From the NCBI GenBank assembly GCA_024305405.1, contig JAKNDB010000079.1, positions 1,804,501-1,868,500 of the forward strand: 64,000 nt of DNA, written 5' to 3'. This DNA is from Dirofilaria immitis. Its lineage: Eukaryota; Nematoda; Chromadorea; Rhabditida; Onchocercidae. This document shows positions 26,699-38,440 of the stretch, in pieces; within the stretch, counting starts at the first letter, position 1; every line of letters starts with the position of its first letter. The notes beneath the pieces are model-generated. The model saw only the letters and a program-made list of their open reading frames with translations. It ran no database searches and had not been told where the DNA came from. Position numbers and translations under genes: made by a program.

Positions 26699-29600
26699 TT
26701 ATAGTTTTATAATGAATTTTGAAATTTCATCATATTGAAGATCTCCAGCATTGATCGGTTCATCGCTGTGAACTTCTGTTCTATAATATTCTATAACTGG
26801 ATTGCTAGTAAATGATCGGGCAGTCCGATTTCCAATTACTAGTATGTGAGGAATACCTGAATTTAAAATACACATTGATAAGTTCCCAATTATTATGGCA
26901 GAAAAAGAGAGCTCACTTGAATAGATACACAAATGCCATTAGCATCATTTAAGTATTTATTTAAAAATGGATTTCAATTCTAGGGAAATTATTTATTACA
27001 TATCAAAGTCGCTCTACTATTACGTTGCTGCCGGAGTACACTGAATACAAAGACTCTAAGCTAATGCCGTTTGCTATTAATCTCAAAAGGCCTTTTACTT
27101 CATTTAAAATTCAATGATGTTTTTCGGATTTCAGAATATTTTACCTAGATTTGAAGCCGCAATTAAACGCCTTCCAATTGAATTATCCAATCGATCATCC
27201 ACGAAAATATCATTCTGTAGAGATGATATCTGACTAAGACGACCAATAATATCTTCAGCAAATGCCATCGTTTCGGGTTGAGTTTTATTTGGCAGAATAA
27301 CAGCCACTTTAAAAGGTGTCAATGCATATGGCAAACGAAGAGCTTTTGCACTAGGTGATAGTGAATCAATTAAGGCTGCTATCATACGGCCTGAAAACGT
27401 TCATTACTACTGACTATATTAATCAAAATTCACACTACATCAATATAGTAAGCTTGAAATTAGCAAGTATAAAACAAAACTGGACATTTTTTCAAAAAGT
27501 AAACACCGAACTTTCCTCATCCCTGTGCAATATCTCTATATTACAACAAATGAAAAACAAATATTTCAAATAATCATATATTACCAATGCCAATTCCGAA
27601 ACAATTCATTTTTAGTGGTTGTCTGAGATGCTCTGCCTCAAATTTTTAGTAAATAAGTCTCCCAGCTGGAATGTGTGAGCTATTTCAATTGTTTCAACAA
27701 CCGAAGCACATTCATCAATACAACAGCAAGCTTTTTCACCACGATTCAATAAATCGTGACTAATACCTGAAATTAAAAAAAGGAATCATCATTGACCTTT
27801 CAGAAGATAATCAATGATCGTACTTAGAACATACTGAAATTCCGCACGTTATGATATTTTTATTTTTTTATTTCGGAGCTATTCTCTGAAAGCTTTTCTA
27901 TCACACTTTAAAAAGTCCGTAAACTAACATCCAGAGCAATATAATTTCTTTCTTCTTGTCCAGAGGATATAGAAATTATAATTACTAAATCAAAATTCCC
28001 TCGATTTCTCAAAAAGAATTTTGAAAAATTCAAGTTAACCCCTTTATAGACTTTTCAAGTTTTTATATAACTACTTTAAAAGTGTTAAATTCCAGTACTA
28101 CTGACTTAGAGTTTAATGAGATTGAACATATAACAAAAAACTACCTGAATTGCATTTGGAACAGTAAACAATACTGTCGCGGCCTGTCTTACATGGTAAA
28201 TGATATTCATGCGACATATCACCTCCGATATTTCCAGTATCGGCTCGAACAATATAAAAATTAATACCGAGACGATCACGAAATATTCTTTGATATGTCT
28301 GTAAAAATATTTCCTCGCTGAACTGTAATTTAGCAAAAACAATGAATATGATTTTCTAAATAGAAAAAGAATTTAAATAGAAAATTAGTGAAAGTTAATT
28401 TCAGTTATTTACTGGATTTATCGAAACGATAACTTGCAATTATTGATTGAATAAAGAAAATGATACGGTCCCTTGAATATTTTGATACTAATTCACCATC
28501 ACTTCATCTTAAGAAGCTGTCATTCGCTTAATAAATCTCAAACTTTATATAATAAGTGCTTACTTCATTCACAAGATTGTAAGTATCAGAGGCATTCTTT
28601 TCTGTTATATCAAAGGAATATAAGTCATTCATTAAAAATTCTCTGCTACGAAGAAGTCCATATCCAACAGCAATCTCATCTCGAAATTTTGGTCCTGTTT
28701 GATAAAGCATCAATGGATAAACAGTTTGTCTCAAATCACCTGAAATAAGACTTTTTTAAAATTTCCATATGTCTGAGAAAATTCTCCTACAACAAAAAAA
28801 AAATCAAAGAGAGCAAAATAAACAAGATGATCCACTGGTATAAAGCAGTTTTAGGAAAATTCGGATAAAAGTATCCTGCGTAAAATTTTTTTATTTTAAA
28901 TTTCACCTTAAATCAATCCTAAGAAATCCATTCTATATATCTCGACAGTCATTTTTTTTAATTCTTTACCAGTACGCTAATTTGGTACTCTTAGATACTT
29001 CACTGAATACTCTTTACTGTTTGTTTCTAAATAGCCCGGAGCTTTGCGTTCTTGTTTTTCTGTAGTCTCTATTACTATAGGAATTTTTACTGCGCTCTCC
29101 CTTATTCTTACTATATCACCAGGCCTTACTCGATAACTCGATATATTAACCACTCTACCATTAACTGTAACATGCTTATGAGATATGAGCTGCTTTGCTG
29201 AGTAGATCGTTGGCACAAGACCAGAATGATATAAAATAGCACTCAATCTTGATTCCAAGATACCAATAAAACTATCAGCTGTATAACCTTTTCTGTTATA
29301 AGCATCTAAAAATATACGCCTGAGTTGCTTACTTGAAATTGCATAACAAAACTTAAATTTCTTATGCGCAGCAAACTGAAAAATAAGAAAACATTTATTT
29401 TCTATTAATATACTTCCAATTCCATTTCATTTATTCACACCAAAACTTCAAAAAAAAGGCTTGTATCTGACTTGCATCTTAACACTAATTCGCCCTGTAA
29501 TTCCACACCATAATGAAGTATAAAAGTCTGATTATAAGATTTATATTACGTAACAAAAATTAATGCCTCAAAATGAAAAAAGAAAAAGAATGAAAACCAA

Positions 29601-30223
29601 ATGCCTCGAAAATTTAGCATTCTGTAATAACTAAAAACTAAAGATATTACCTTGCTCAGCAACCAATTTTGTTACCATTTCTTCATGAGTTGGTTGAAGA
29701 CAGAAAGTTTGATTCGTTTTATCACTCAAATGAAACATTTCTGATTCGAAAGTACTCCATCTATCGGCTTTCTGCCATATTTCTTTTGCACCCAATATCG
29801 GCATACTTATCTTGTAAGCACCAATGGCATCCAGTTCAGTTTCAATTACTCTTACCAATTTATCGATGATGCGCTGACCAAAAAAACAAAATGAAAAGTT
29901 AAATATCTACTATTAAACCCTATGCTTTTCAATTTCTATAATAAAGAAACTATTAAGGGAGTATAGATTTGAATTCGAACATCCAATCATCCTGATTCCC
30001 TCTTTCTCCAAGGAAAAAAACAATGTAGGAAACGATACCCTCCCGAAGGAATATCACTGGAAAGAAAAGTTTAGAAGATACCAATAGGTAATATTGAATA
30101 TATTCCTTTGTGCTCTTGAGCAATCAGCGCTTTTGAAAGCATAAGTTGATGGAAAACTCGAGCTGTTTTCGCCTTCATATCCAATGAACCGAGCAGCATT
30201 GTGGATGCACGGTGTACCTTCAT
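26699..30223 (-). CDS. pars-2: Mitochondrial-type prolyl-tRNA synthetase
   Basis: Class II aminoacyl-tRNA synthetase of the bacterial/mitochondrial ProRS type; it charges tRNA(Pro). Exons: 30223-30082, 29875-29651, 28739-28564, 28322-28145, 27766-27585, 27390-27145 and 26856-26699 (about 435 residues; human PARS2 is 475). Motif 2 region: FCLQPTHEEMVTKLVAEQG, then LMLYQTGPKFRDE and GLLRSREFLMNDLYSF. A mid-region Cys pair (YCSKC) and an EIAHTFQLGDLFTK segment follow. Motif 3 is NCFGIGIGRMIAAL; the C-terminal anticodon-binding domain runs from ALTPFKVAVILP to the stop. The ATG lies 26 bases after a TTATTTCAG acceptor. Two defects: exon 27766-27585 lacks one A in ACTAAAAATTTGAG, which breaks the frame before motif 3, and exon 2 is in phase only if it begins GTCAGCGC at 29875, where the intron ends TTTTG instead of TTTAG. 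An rpsD fragment lies in the intron between exons 2 and 3. Confidence 0.92.
28977..29375 (-). pseudogene. rpsD: Nuclear insert of a Wolbachia-like rpsD (30S ribosomal protein S4) fragment
   Basis: An uninterrupted frame of 132 codons plus stop encodes the middle and C-terminal part of bacterial ribosomal protein S4. Landmarks are QLRRIFLDAYNRKGYTADS, ESRLSAILYHSGLVPT, then SAKQLISHKHVTVNGRVV and SSYRVRPGDIVRI (the S4 RNA-binding domain). It ends SVKYLRVPN then TAG. A full S4 has about 205 residues, so the N-terminal third and roughly the last 25 residues are absent. Metazoan mitoribosomes are not known to keep S4, and the wording is Rickettsiales-like, so a Wolbachia-to-nucleus transfer is the best inference. 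It lies in the PARS2 intron on the same strand, and its upstream edge coincides with an acceptor-like TATTTTTCAG. Unlike the adjacent host exons it shows no frame break. If spliced to PARS2 exon 2 it would hit a stop within a few codons. Confidence 0.85.
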
Positions 30224-30249
30224 TTTGCTCCTCTGAATTCTTAAGTCAC

Positions 30250-30262
30250 TGAAATAAGATGT
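30250..30262 (-). promoter_or_regulatory. Putative spliced-leader acceptor of PARS2
   Basis: TCTTATTTCAG on the minus strand precedes the PARS2 ATG (30223-30221) by 26 bases. An in-frame ATG further upstream exists but its translation is not ProRS-like, so this acceptor helps fix the start. Confidence 0.45.
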
Positions 30263-31560
30263 TGAAACATTTAAGACTAACATGAACTCGTTGAATAACA
30301 CATTGTCCTTTTCTCCAGGTAAATATGTATTCAATTAAACTTGCTGAAAACAGTCTTGATATTTCTTGCCCGTAACAGATTAGTTTATAAACAAAAATAT
30401 TTCTTAGTTCATGCATGTCTTTTATTCCATATACCTTTTCATATAATAAACAAGCTTTATCTGATAAGGAACTGTGGATCAAAAATAAGGCACAGAAGTT
30501 ATAAGGCACGTGATCGTTAACTAAAACAAAAAAGTATTTAAATAATAAAATCTTTTTAATATTTATTGAAATAAGTGTTAACACTTTGACCAGAACAAAT
30601 GATAACACAATAGATCATACAGCATTAATAACTGATTTGAAATCTGTACTTCCTTGATCTTCATGAGGTCAAACTAAGTTCATGATTCAAATCAAGTCCT
30701 ACGATCACTCCCACACTCATTATCTTAAAATGATTCAATTCTCGAAAGTAGATTAATCCCCCACTTATGACTTCGCGGCCCGTGAATTCCAGTGTCAGTA
30801 GCTTTGAATGATACCAGGTAATAAGTATCACAGGGATGAGCGTAACGTTTATTGTGGGCTTATTTCATGAGTTTGATAACGTTATTTCACTTCTCATCCT
30901 CTTTAGGGACAAAGATAGAAATGTCTTTTACTATTGAATTTAAGATGATATAATAAGAATTATGGGAGCATTTCCTTATCATTCTTCTTCTGCCAAGTTA
31001 TCGCTTCTCGATGTGCATCATTCGCTTTTATCATTCGTATAGAAATTTTTTACGAATGCTTTAAACTTTCATTTAATTTTATGCTATTATGTGAAAATAA
31101 AAAAATGAATTGAAATGATCGATAATTCAAATTTTGATTTAGAATAACATATACATATATATGTGAGAGAAGAAAAGATTAAAATTTATGTAAGTTTAAA
31201 ATTCATTTGCCATATGAAAATTACTTTTTTTTTTCAAGAAAATTCTACATTTAAATAATGTGACATTCATATTTATAAATCAAATAAAGATGAAATGTTT
31301 TGCGAAAGAAAAAGAACGATAAATTTAATTTGAAAAAAGAAGAACACTTTAATCAATCAATGATTGAAATGTAAATACAAAGACAAAGTTTTCTTTTGGA
31401 ATAATTGAATGATAGAAAAAGCTATTACATATTTTTTTTTTTGATAAAATTCATATAAACAAAAGTTTGAGGAAGACAGGAATTATTTTATTTAAAAATT
31501 GCATTGATTTATTTGTTCAATTATTAAAATTTTTTTATTAAGACAAAACAAGGCAACGAC
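30263..31560. other. Spacer between acetylcholinesterase 3' end and PARS2
   Basis: Same-strand spacer. An AATAAA (minus strand, 31539-31534) sits about 21 bases after the acetylcholinesterase stop. Around 30650-30850 the base composition is noticeably richer in G and C than its surroundings (for example CTTCGCGGCCCGTGAATTCC near 30772). No open frame or RNA fold was recognised there; it could be the PARS2 promoter. Confidence 0.45.
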
Positions 31561-34098
31561 TCATATTTTGATGATAATTATGATGATTAAAACACAGAAA
31601 TGGAAGAATGAAAAATTAATGGTCCGTGAAGAAACATCACCACCACGAAGCCATATGTATGCATCATCTTTTGCATTACACTCTGAAATTTTATAAACTA
31701 ATTTGATATCAACAATCAATCGATGAAGAATATTTATGATATACGAAGACTAACTTCACATTATATATTTTTTCGACATTGGTAAGTTTTTTGTATTATT
31801 TTTCTTTGTAAAGTTTAATTAAAGATTTAAACATTATAAATTAAATAGTTTCTATTGAGCATTGGAAAAATGTATGTGAAGAAGTTTAAGTTTTGTTTAA
31901 TAATAAAAAATAAATATTTCAATCATAGAATTATTTTGAATTGCTTAATTTGTGATATAATCTTTTCATCCTAACAAAATTGATAATAGCATCTTACTCT
32001 GATAAAGCTCTTGTATTTCAGAAAAAGATAACGATGAAATGTTTTAAATTTTGATATGAACTTACTATGATTTACAATAGCTTGTGCTTCAGATAATAGA
32101 TTACAAGATTTGCCATGTACATCAATAGTAATCTGATGGTTATTATCAATTATCCCATCATTAAGTATGAATGCTTTACGTGTTACTTTATTGTACTTTG
32201 GCCACTGTGGTCTGGGTACGCTGAAAATGAGTGTATTTTAAGATTAGACAACTTCGGACAGTTTTTGACTTAAGGATGTGAAATTATATCCTTATAATTA
32301 TCATGGAGTATTACAGGAAATATCACAGATTGTGGCAAATCATATTGATACGATAATTGATCAAAAGACCACTCAAAACTTGCAACTAACCCTTCAGCAG
32401 CGAAAGTAGTCCAATATTTCATAATTGCTTCCGAGAAACGTTTCTCAGAATCAAGCTGTGATTCTGAATATAGATGGCTATGCCTGAAAGGTTGCCCAAA
32501 CACATATTCAATTTCATAACCATGCATTACTCCCATCCATTTTGGCCATGGATTTGCTGAAGACCTGAAATAAAGAGAAAAAAAGGAATATATTTGATAA
32601 AGAAACTAATATTGAAATCAAAAAATTATATGAAATCGAATAACAATCAAAAATGAGAAAATTAACTAGTATAGAACAGTAAAAAAATTGTAATTGAGAT
32701 AAACTAAGCATACTGTAAAAGTAATAAGTTTAAATTGACATTTCTGAATTTTTTCTAACTTCGGACTTTAATGTTTTCATAAATCTTATTTTAATTTTCC
32801 CTATTTTATGATTCCTTCTTTTAAAACGGATGAAGAATTGCATAGTCAAGGAATCAAATAAAGAGATCCAGAAACGGTATACTTATTCGATAGTAGTTGA
32901 AGAAGAAAATTTAAATAAAAGTAAACATAAATTGAAAACCTTTTTGTAAAATAATACATATATACGGAGCCATAAATATTATCAGCTAGAATATCAGCAA
33001 ATTCAATCAAACTGCATGTAAAAAGAAATCACCAATAAAACGTGCAACGCCATCACGTAATCTCTCTTCTGGATCATTACTTTCACATATCTATTAAAAA
33101 AATTGAAATGATTATAAAAGTAATATATATTTTAATTTAATAAAAAAATAAAATTATTAAATTAATTAACCTCTGCATATGCATGTAATAATGCATGTTT
33201 TACTAATTGAGAATCATCAAAATATGGTAGAAATGATTGAATTGATGATGTATATTGTTCTCTGAAATAATATTATTATTAAATTTTAAAACTTTTTCCT
33301 TACTCATAAATAATCAATAACAATAAATAAGAGATCGGTTAAATAAAGAAAACTTATTTTCAAACTATTATAATTTTATTTCTTATAATATAAAGATTTG
33401 AATAAGATTTAGCTTAAAAGAAAAGATATGATAAACATATAAAACCTATTAATCAAAGCTCGATTAGAAGGATCATCAGCAGATATAGTATGATTGAATT
33501 GAAAACCCATTTTAGGATTGAGAAAATAATAAGGTAACCAGTATGTGCCTTCATCTTTCATTGAACCAATCAATACGCTTAGATCTTTCGTAAAATCGCG
33601 CATCTTCAATTTCGTAAATAAATTACCCTAAAAAAAGAATCGTCAAAAATAACGTAAGCTAATCATAGTTGATTTTGTCAAAAACTCATTGCAAATATTT
33701 GGCGCAACTAATATTTACAATAATCTAAAAGTTATGATTTCAGAATTTTTCAAAATTCTTCTAAGAAATACGGACAATAATAATATTGGCCAAGAGAAAT
33801 GATATGAGCCAAGAAATGACTTTATAATATTTAAATTATCACGAAGAAAAATGAAGAAAATTTTACTGCTGTAAGGCATTATGCAACAGAAAGTATAGTT
33901 GCGCCTTTAGCGAAGCACAAAGCTAACCGAATGAATGATTCGTTAGTTTCGAACCTTGAAAAATGCTCGTCTTCTTCGACCGGCACAAATGGGAAAGTCA
34001 TCGGTAGAATCTGATCCACGCTAACAGCATCGGCCGCTTTCTGTAAATTTAATCTTTCATCATTTTCATATTATCCATTCATTTCTTCTTTATTATTC

Positions 34099-34129
<31 letters not shown>

Positions 34130-37093
34130 CTTTCCCCTTCTCGTTTTTCCTCTACACACGCGCACACAAACGTACACGTACGTAATATTTCAAAATACGT
34201 TATAAAATGAACGTTTGATAATTTAAGATAGATTAATTATCATCAAATATTTACTGTATAGTTGATAAATTAAAAATTTAATTTATTTAGTTTCAATGTA
34301 TAATTTATTAAATTTAATTTATTGGCAGAGATAGAAAGTATCGAATAAAAAAGAAATGTAATATAAAAGTTTATAAATAAGTTAATATTTTAAAGTTAAA
34401 AATTTTTTTCTAAAAATAATTAAATTTTCTATTATGAAAAATTCTTGAATTTTTGTTTTTATTTTTTTAAATTAAATTATTAAATACCTGTATATTTGCA
34501 GCAGGTGCTTGTCGAATGCATTCTGCAATCAATTTAATATCCAAATGTTTTTCTTGGCCAGATGTACAGTTTAATTTTTTGCCAAAAACATCGATGTTTG
34601 TAATGCGATATTTTTATCTTTGATAGCCCAAGAATTCGCTATCGTCCCACTCTATGATAATAAAATTGATAAAATTATATTTGTTCATATTCTTAAATTC
34701 AATTTTAAAAAATTTAATTTAAATTTGCTAACCATTAGTATTGCTCGTTGGAAATAGCGAAAACTTCCTGGTGCAAAAAATGAGCTGTTACCGATGCTGC
34801 ACCAGCACTTTCACCAAATAATGTTATCTATAAAATTTTCTTTTTATAACTTCATTAAACTTCAGGTATATTATTTATAGGACAGATATTTCGGTCTGTT
34901 AAGTTAATCAAAAGTGAAAGAAATTTAAATAAATACAAACCTTATTTGCATCACCACCAAATGAGGCAATATTTTCATAAATCCATCGTAAAGCAAGTTG
35001 CTGATCCATTAGACCCATATTGCCAGGTATCGTTGATTTATCACCAAGATATAAAAACCAAACGCTCCTAGCCTATAATAATCAAAAATTAAATCTTATC
35101 ATATATGAGAAAAATGTATTTTTCACGAGAGCCATTTTTTGATAACAAATCCATTCTCGAGAATTATTCTATGGAATATATGTGAATAATATATGCAATA
35201 AAATCATTTTATATTCCAAATAAATCTTATTTATCAATAATGCATCGATTCAAAATTTGACAATTAAATAGTGCCAAAATATTCATCAAATTAGTTTTTA
35301 GAAAGTATTCATTCTTCATTAAAATTTTTTTACCTATCGATCTTATCAAATTTTTTACGAAAAAAGGTTTGAAAGGCTTTTTGAAGAAAAGGTTAGAAGG
35401 CAATCTCGAACAAAATATTGATGAGAAGTTAATATAATGCTTTATTGCTTCACCTGTAATTAATATTAACAATGATTGTCTTTTGACGACTTGCTAATAC
35501 TCGTCCATCATAAAGATCTAACGATGGTGAACCGGAATAAAATCCACCACCATAAATCCATACCATTACTTGCCCATCATGTTTCTCGGTACCCACATAT
35601 TTAACGCCAAACAATCCTCATCATACATCTATTCATAAATTTTGTATAAAATTTTTAAATGCTGTTAGGACTTACTGAAAAAATTATGATTGATACAATA
35701 ATTCATCAAATCAATTCATTATCATTAATAATTCAAATTGCCTAATTTTGTTGATCAAAATCAAATTTGAATTTTGATGATATAAATATATTTCGTTTAA
35801 ATATATTAACTTTATAATGTATAAACATTTAATGATTATGATAGATTAATTTAAAATAATTGATTTATAAAATATTTGAATAATTAATCTAATCAGCAAA
35901 CTTTTTTTCCTTTTATTTTCACTTTATCATAGTATCGTTAGTTTATTTAATTATTTACATATTCCTGATAAGCAAAAAATATCAATCAATTAAATTTCAA
36001 GTAATATCAGATAAAAATCATTATGAAAGTTTATCTGATATGTGAAATAAGAAAATGATAATTAATCACTTTTTACATTTTTTTAATTTGTTTTTTTCTG
36101 CAAGATTATTTATAAGAAATATTACATTTGGTGGATTCCACATTTCAGCTCCAGGAAATTGCGGAATTGACTATCTGGAGTAACGTAACATGTTCGGGCA
36201 AGTTTTTGAGCATTTAATTCTCCTGGCCATGGTTGAATCATTTCAGGTAATGCAAATCGTCGATTACCAATAGGTGGTTGGGCAAATGGAATACCGAGGT
36301 AGGCATTTACAAATGTATCTTCAAATTTCTGCAATTGATTTTTTTTTTTAAATAATTTTAACCTATCGAAGTTAATAAATGCATTTATGAATATTAATAT
36401 TTTCTTGAATTTATCATAATCATTGATAATTCTTTTTCATATCTTACTATTATTTATCAGTACGATATGATAATTATCGAAAATAAATTATTTTTAATTA
36501 CTTTCTTACAGCTTCGTTGCATTATAAATTTATTTCATCTATTTCTACATAAAATGTACTTTTCGTTGTCTTATCTTTTCATAAATCTTGTCCAGCATTA
36601 TTTGTTTCCTTTAAAATGTAAGCTAATTTCCATTGGGATTATCAAAACTTTTCTTTTATCAGTTAAAGAATCTCAAAAAGCCACCATTGTATATCATATC
36701 ATATCGTGATAAATTGTTCTCGTTTATATTTATCATATTTTGAAAAAGTCGTTCCTTTCTAATTCGTTCCTTATTTTTCACTAAGGTACATTTTAATATA
36801 TTATTGTTTATTCTATTCTTTTATATATGTATAAACTTCTTTGATTAATTTGATTATATAAATTGTTATTATAATAATTTTATCATTTCTGATAAAATAT
36901 CTAAGTAAATAATTTAGATATGACATTTTAAAAATTTCATACTATAAAATGAGTTTACCTGTTTTAAGCCTCGAATAATGCCTAATTTAGTATGGACGAT
37001 AGGTTCATTATTATATGTTGGCCTAATGGTATGAGCGGTTTCTACGGTGTTGAACAAGAATAGATAAAAAGTAGCAAAGTACGGTTGCATCAT
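31561..37093 (-). CDS. ace: Acetylcholinesterase, GPI-anchored type
   Basis: Hydrolyses acetylcholine at cholinergic synapses. Exons: 37093-36959, 36328-36126, 35628-35454, 35072-34941, 34827-34733, 34651-34488, 34040-33955, 33627-33446, 33261-33171, 33090-32940, 32564-32391, 32220-32066 and 31682-31561 (about 623 residues). Order of landmarks: signal peptide ([14 protein letters not shown]); choline-site Trp in [11 protein letters not shown]; oxyanion loop IYGGGFYSG; nucleophile Ser in FGESAGAAS; catalytic Glu in [18 protein letters not shown]; catalytic His in [17 protein letters not shown]. The C-terminus has a Cys (KCNAKDD) followed by a hydrophobic tail, a GPI-attachment signal as in nematode ACE-2/ACE-3 rather than the ACE-1 type. 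Seven exons each lack one base (see findings), so no single clean frame exists as sequenced. The catalytic triad and all splice sites are intact, so consensus error is favoured over pseudogene. Confidence 0.9.
34099..34200. repeat. CT-rich microsatellite followed by CA/CG-rich tract
   Basis: A (TC)n and (TTTC)n run followed by CACACGCGCACAC, in the intron between acetylcholinesterase exons 34651-34488 and 34040-33955. Confidence 0.7.
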
Positions 37094-37136
37094 CGTTCGT
37101 CCTCCACATCCTAATAAATCATCCTTATCTGTATTT

Positions 37137-37148
37137 CCTAAAAAAATA
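37137..37148 (-). promoter_or_regulatory. Putative spliced-leader acceptor of acetylcholinesterase
   Basis: TTTTTTTTTAG on the minus strand ends 44 bases upstream of the first ATG (37093-37091). No upstream coding exon is apparent, so it is either a trans-splice site or the acceptor of a 5' UTR intron. Confidence 0.4.
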
Positions 37149-37399
37149 AAGAAAAAAGAAAGCCAACATATTTTTTAATGATGTAGTCATTTCCTAAATA
37201 ATAGGATTGAATAGGCTTGGCCAAGCTTAATTCAGTTATCTAAAATTGAATTAATATTGATTTAAAAATAACTTTAAATAGCATCTAAAATTTAAATATA
37301 ATCAATCGTTGATTAATTTTATGTTCAATCATTTAAAAGTTTTAATTCAAATTTTAATTTTAATTAAATCTTAAATAAACAAAAAATAAATAAATTTAT

Positions 37400-37490
37400 A
37401 TCAGTATGTATCATAATATATCAGCATTTATCAACATGTATATATCATGTATCATCATTTATCAACATGTATCAGTACATATATATCATT
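37400..37490. repeat. ATCA/TGTAT-rich low-complexity repeat
   Basis: Short motifs such as TATCAACATGTAT and TATATATCAT recur irregularly. Non-coding. Confidence 0.6.
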
Positions 37491-37949
37491 GTAATAATAA
37501 ATATAAATGAAATTTTAAAACCATTCACAACTTGAGCAATTAATTATAATAATAAAATAACTTTGACCGAAGATAATTTTTAATTAATTTAATGTTAATC
37601 ATTACTGATAAATGCTTATTACTATCCACTCTATATCTTTAAATATTATTATTTATCAGGTAATAATTTATTTATAAGGAAAAGAATGTTGAATAAATTG
37701 GTAAGAGTTTTCTAGAAAGAATTACAAAAGATAAAATTTATTTGTTGAAAATTTATTCGAATTATTTCGTTTATCAAATATTCAACATTTTGGAAAAAAA
37801 AACGAATCATCGTTACTCTCGAATTAGCTAAGGAGATAAATTTTAACCAGACCAAAATTTCAAATATAGCATCTCTTCTCTTTTTCAATACCCTCGTTTT
37901 CGTTCCTTCATTATTGAGCCTAGTCAGTTTTTCCCTATCACGCCTTCCT

Positions 37950-37980
37950 TTTTTTCTCTCTCTCTCTCTCTCTCTTTTCA
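37950..37980. repeat. (CT)n microsatellite
   Basis: About 12 CT units, upstream of the acetylcholinesterase gene. Confidence 0.8.
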
Positions 37981-38171
37981 ACTAAAAAGAATTTTATAAT
38001 TTTTAAAAAGTATGCAAAATAAAATGAATGTTTTGAAATTTATTACAATTAAAGGTAGAATATATTTTTTCTTAGAAAAAAATATTTCTTAATTAAATGT
38101 GATCTATGAGCCTAGTCAATTTAAATTTTTATTATTATCCTAAATACATTATAGATTAGCATTACATGCAA

Positions 38172-38290
38172 TCAGTGATATTTATTCCCGAGAAATAGAT
38201 ATTACAAAACTTTTTCAATAAAATCTAATCTATGATATTCATTCCCGGGAAATATTACAAAACTTTTTAATACAATCTAATCTAATCTAT
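38172..38290. repeat. Tandem duplication of about 57 bp
   Basis: GATATTTATTCCCGAGAAAT and GATATTCATTCCCGGGAAAT each lead into ATTACAAAACTTTTT and then AATCTAATC, giving two adjacent copies with small indels. Confidence 0.75.
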
Positions 38291-38384
38291 GAAGATAATA
38301 TTTTCATTTAATTATTATCAATTTCACCTAACCAATTAATCAGTTTGATTTCAATTATTTTATTACTCTAAAAATATATATTAT

Positions 38385-38440
38385 TCGTTCAATAAATGAT
38401 TTGATTCAATAAATGATTTGATTCAATAAATGATTCAATT
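38385..38440. repeat. 19-bp tandem repeat, three copies
   Basis: The unit TTCAATAAATGATTTGA is repeated in tandem. Confidence 0.8.

Noticed and set aside
28473..28748. Plus-strand 91-codon open frame
   Set aside because: Antisense of the ProRS exon carrying RSREFLMNDLYSF.
32270..32390. C-terminal extension of acetylcholinesterase exon 11 to a stop near 32270
   Set aside because: The extension does not resemble the family; a donor at 32390 joins in phase to exon 32220-32066, which restores WPKYN and the C-terminal Cys.
31561..37093. Acetylcholinesterase as a classic old pseudogene
   Set aside because: No stop-creating substitutions, intact catalytic triad and intact splice sites; seven one-base deletions alone do not look like neutral decay.
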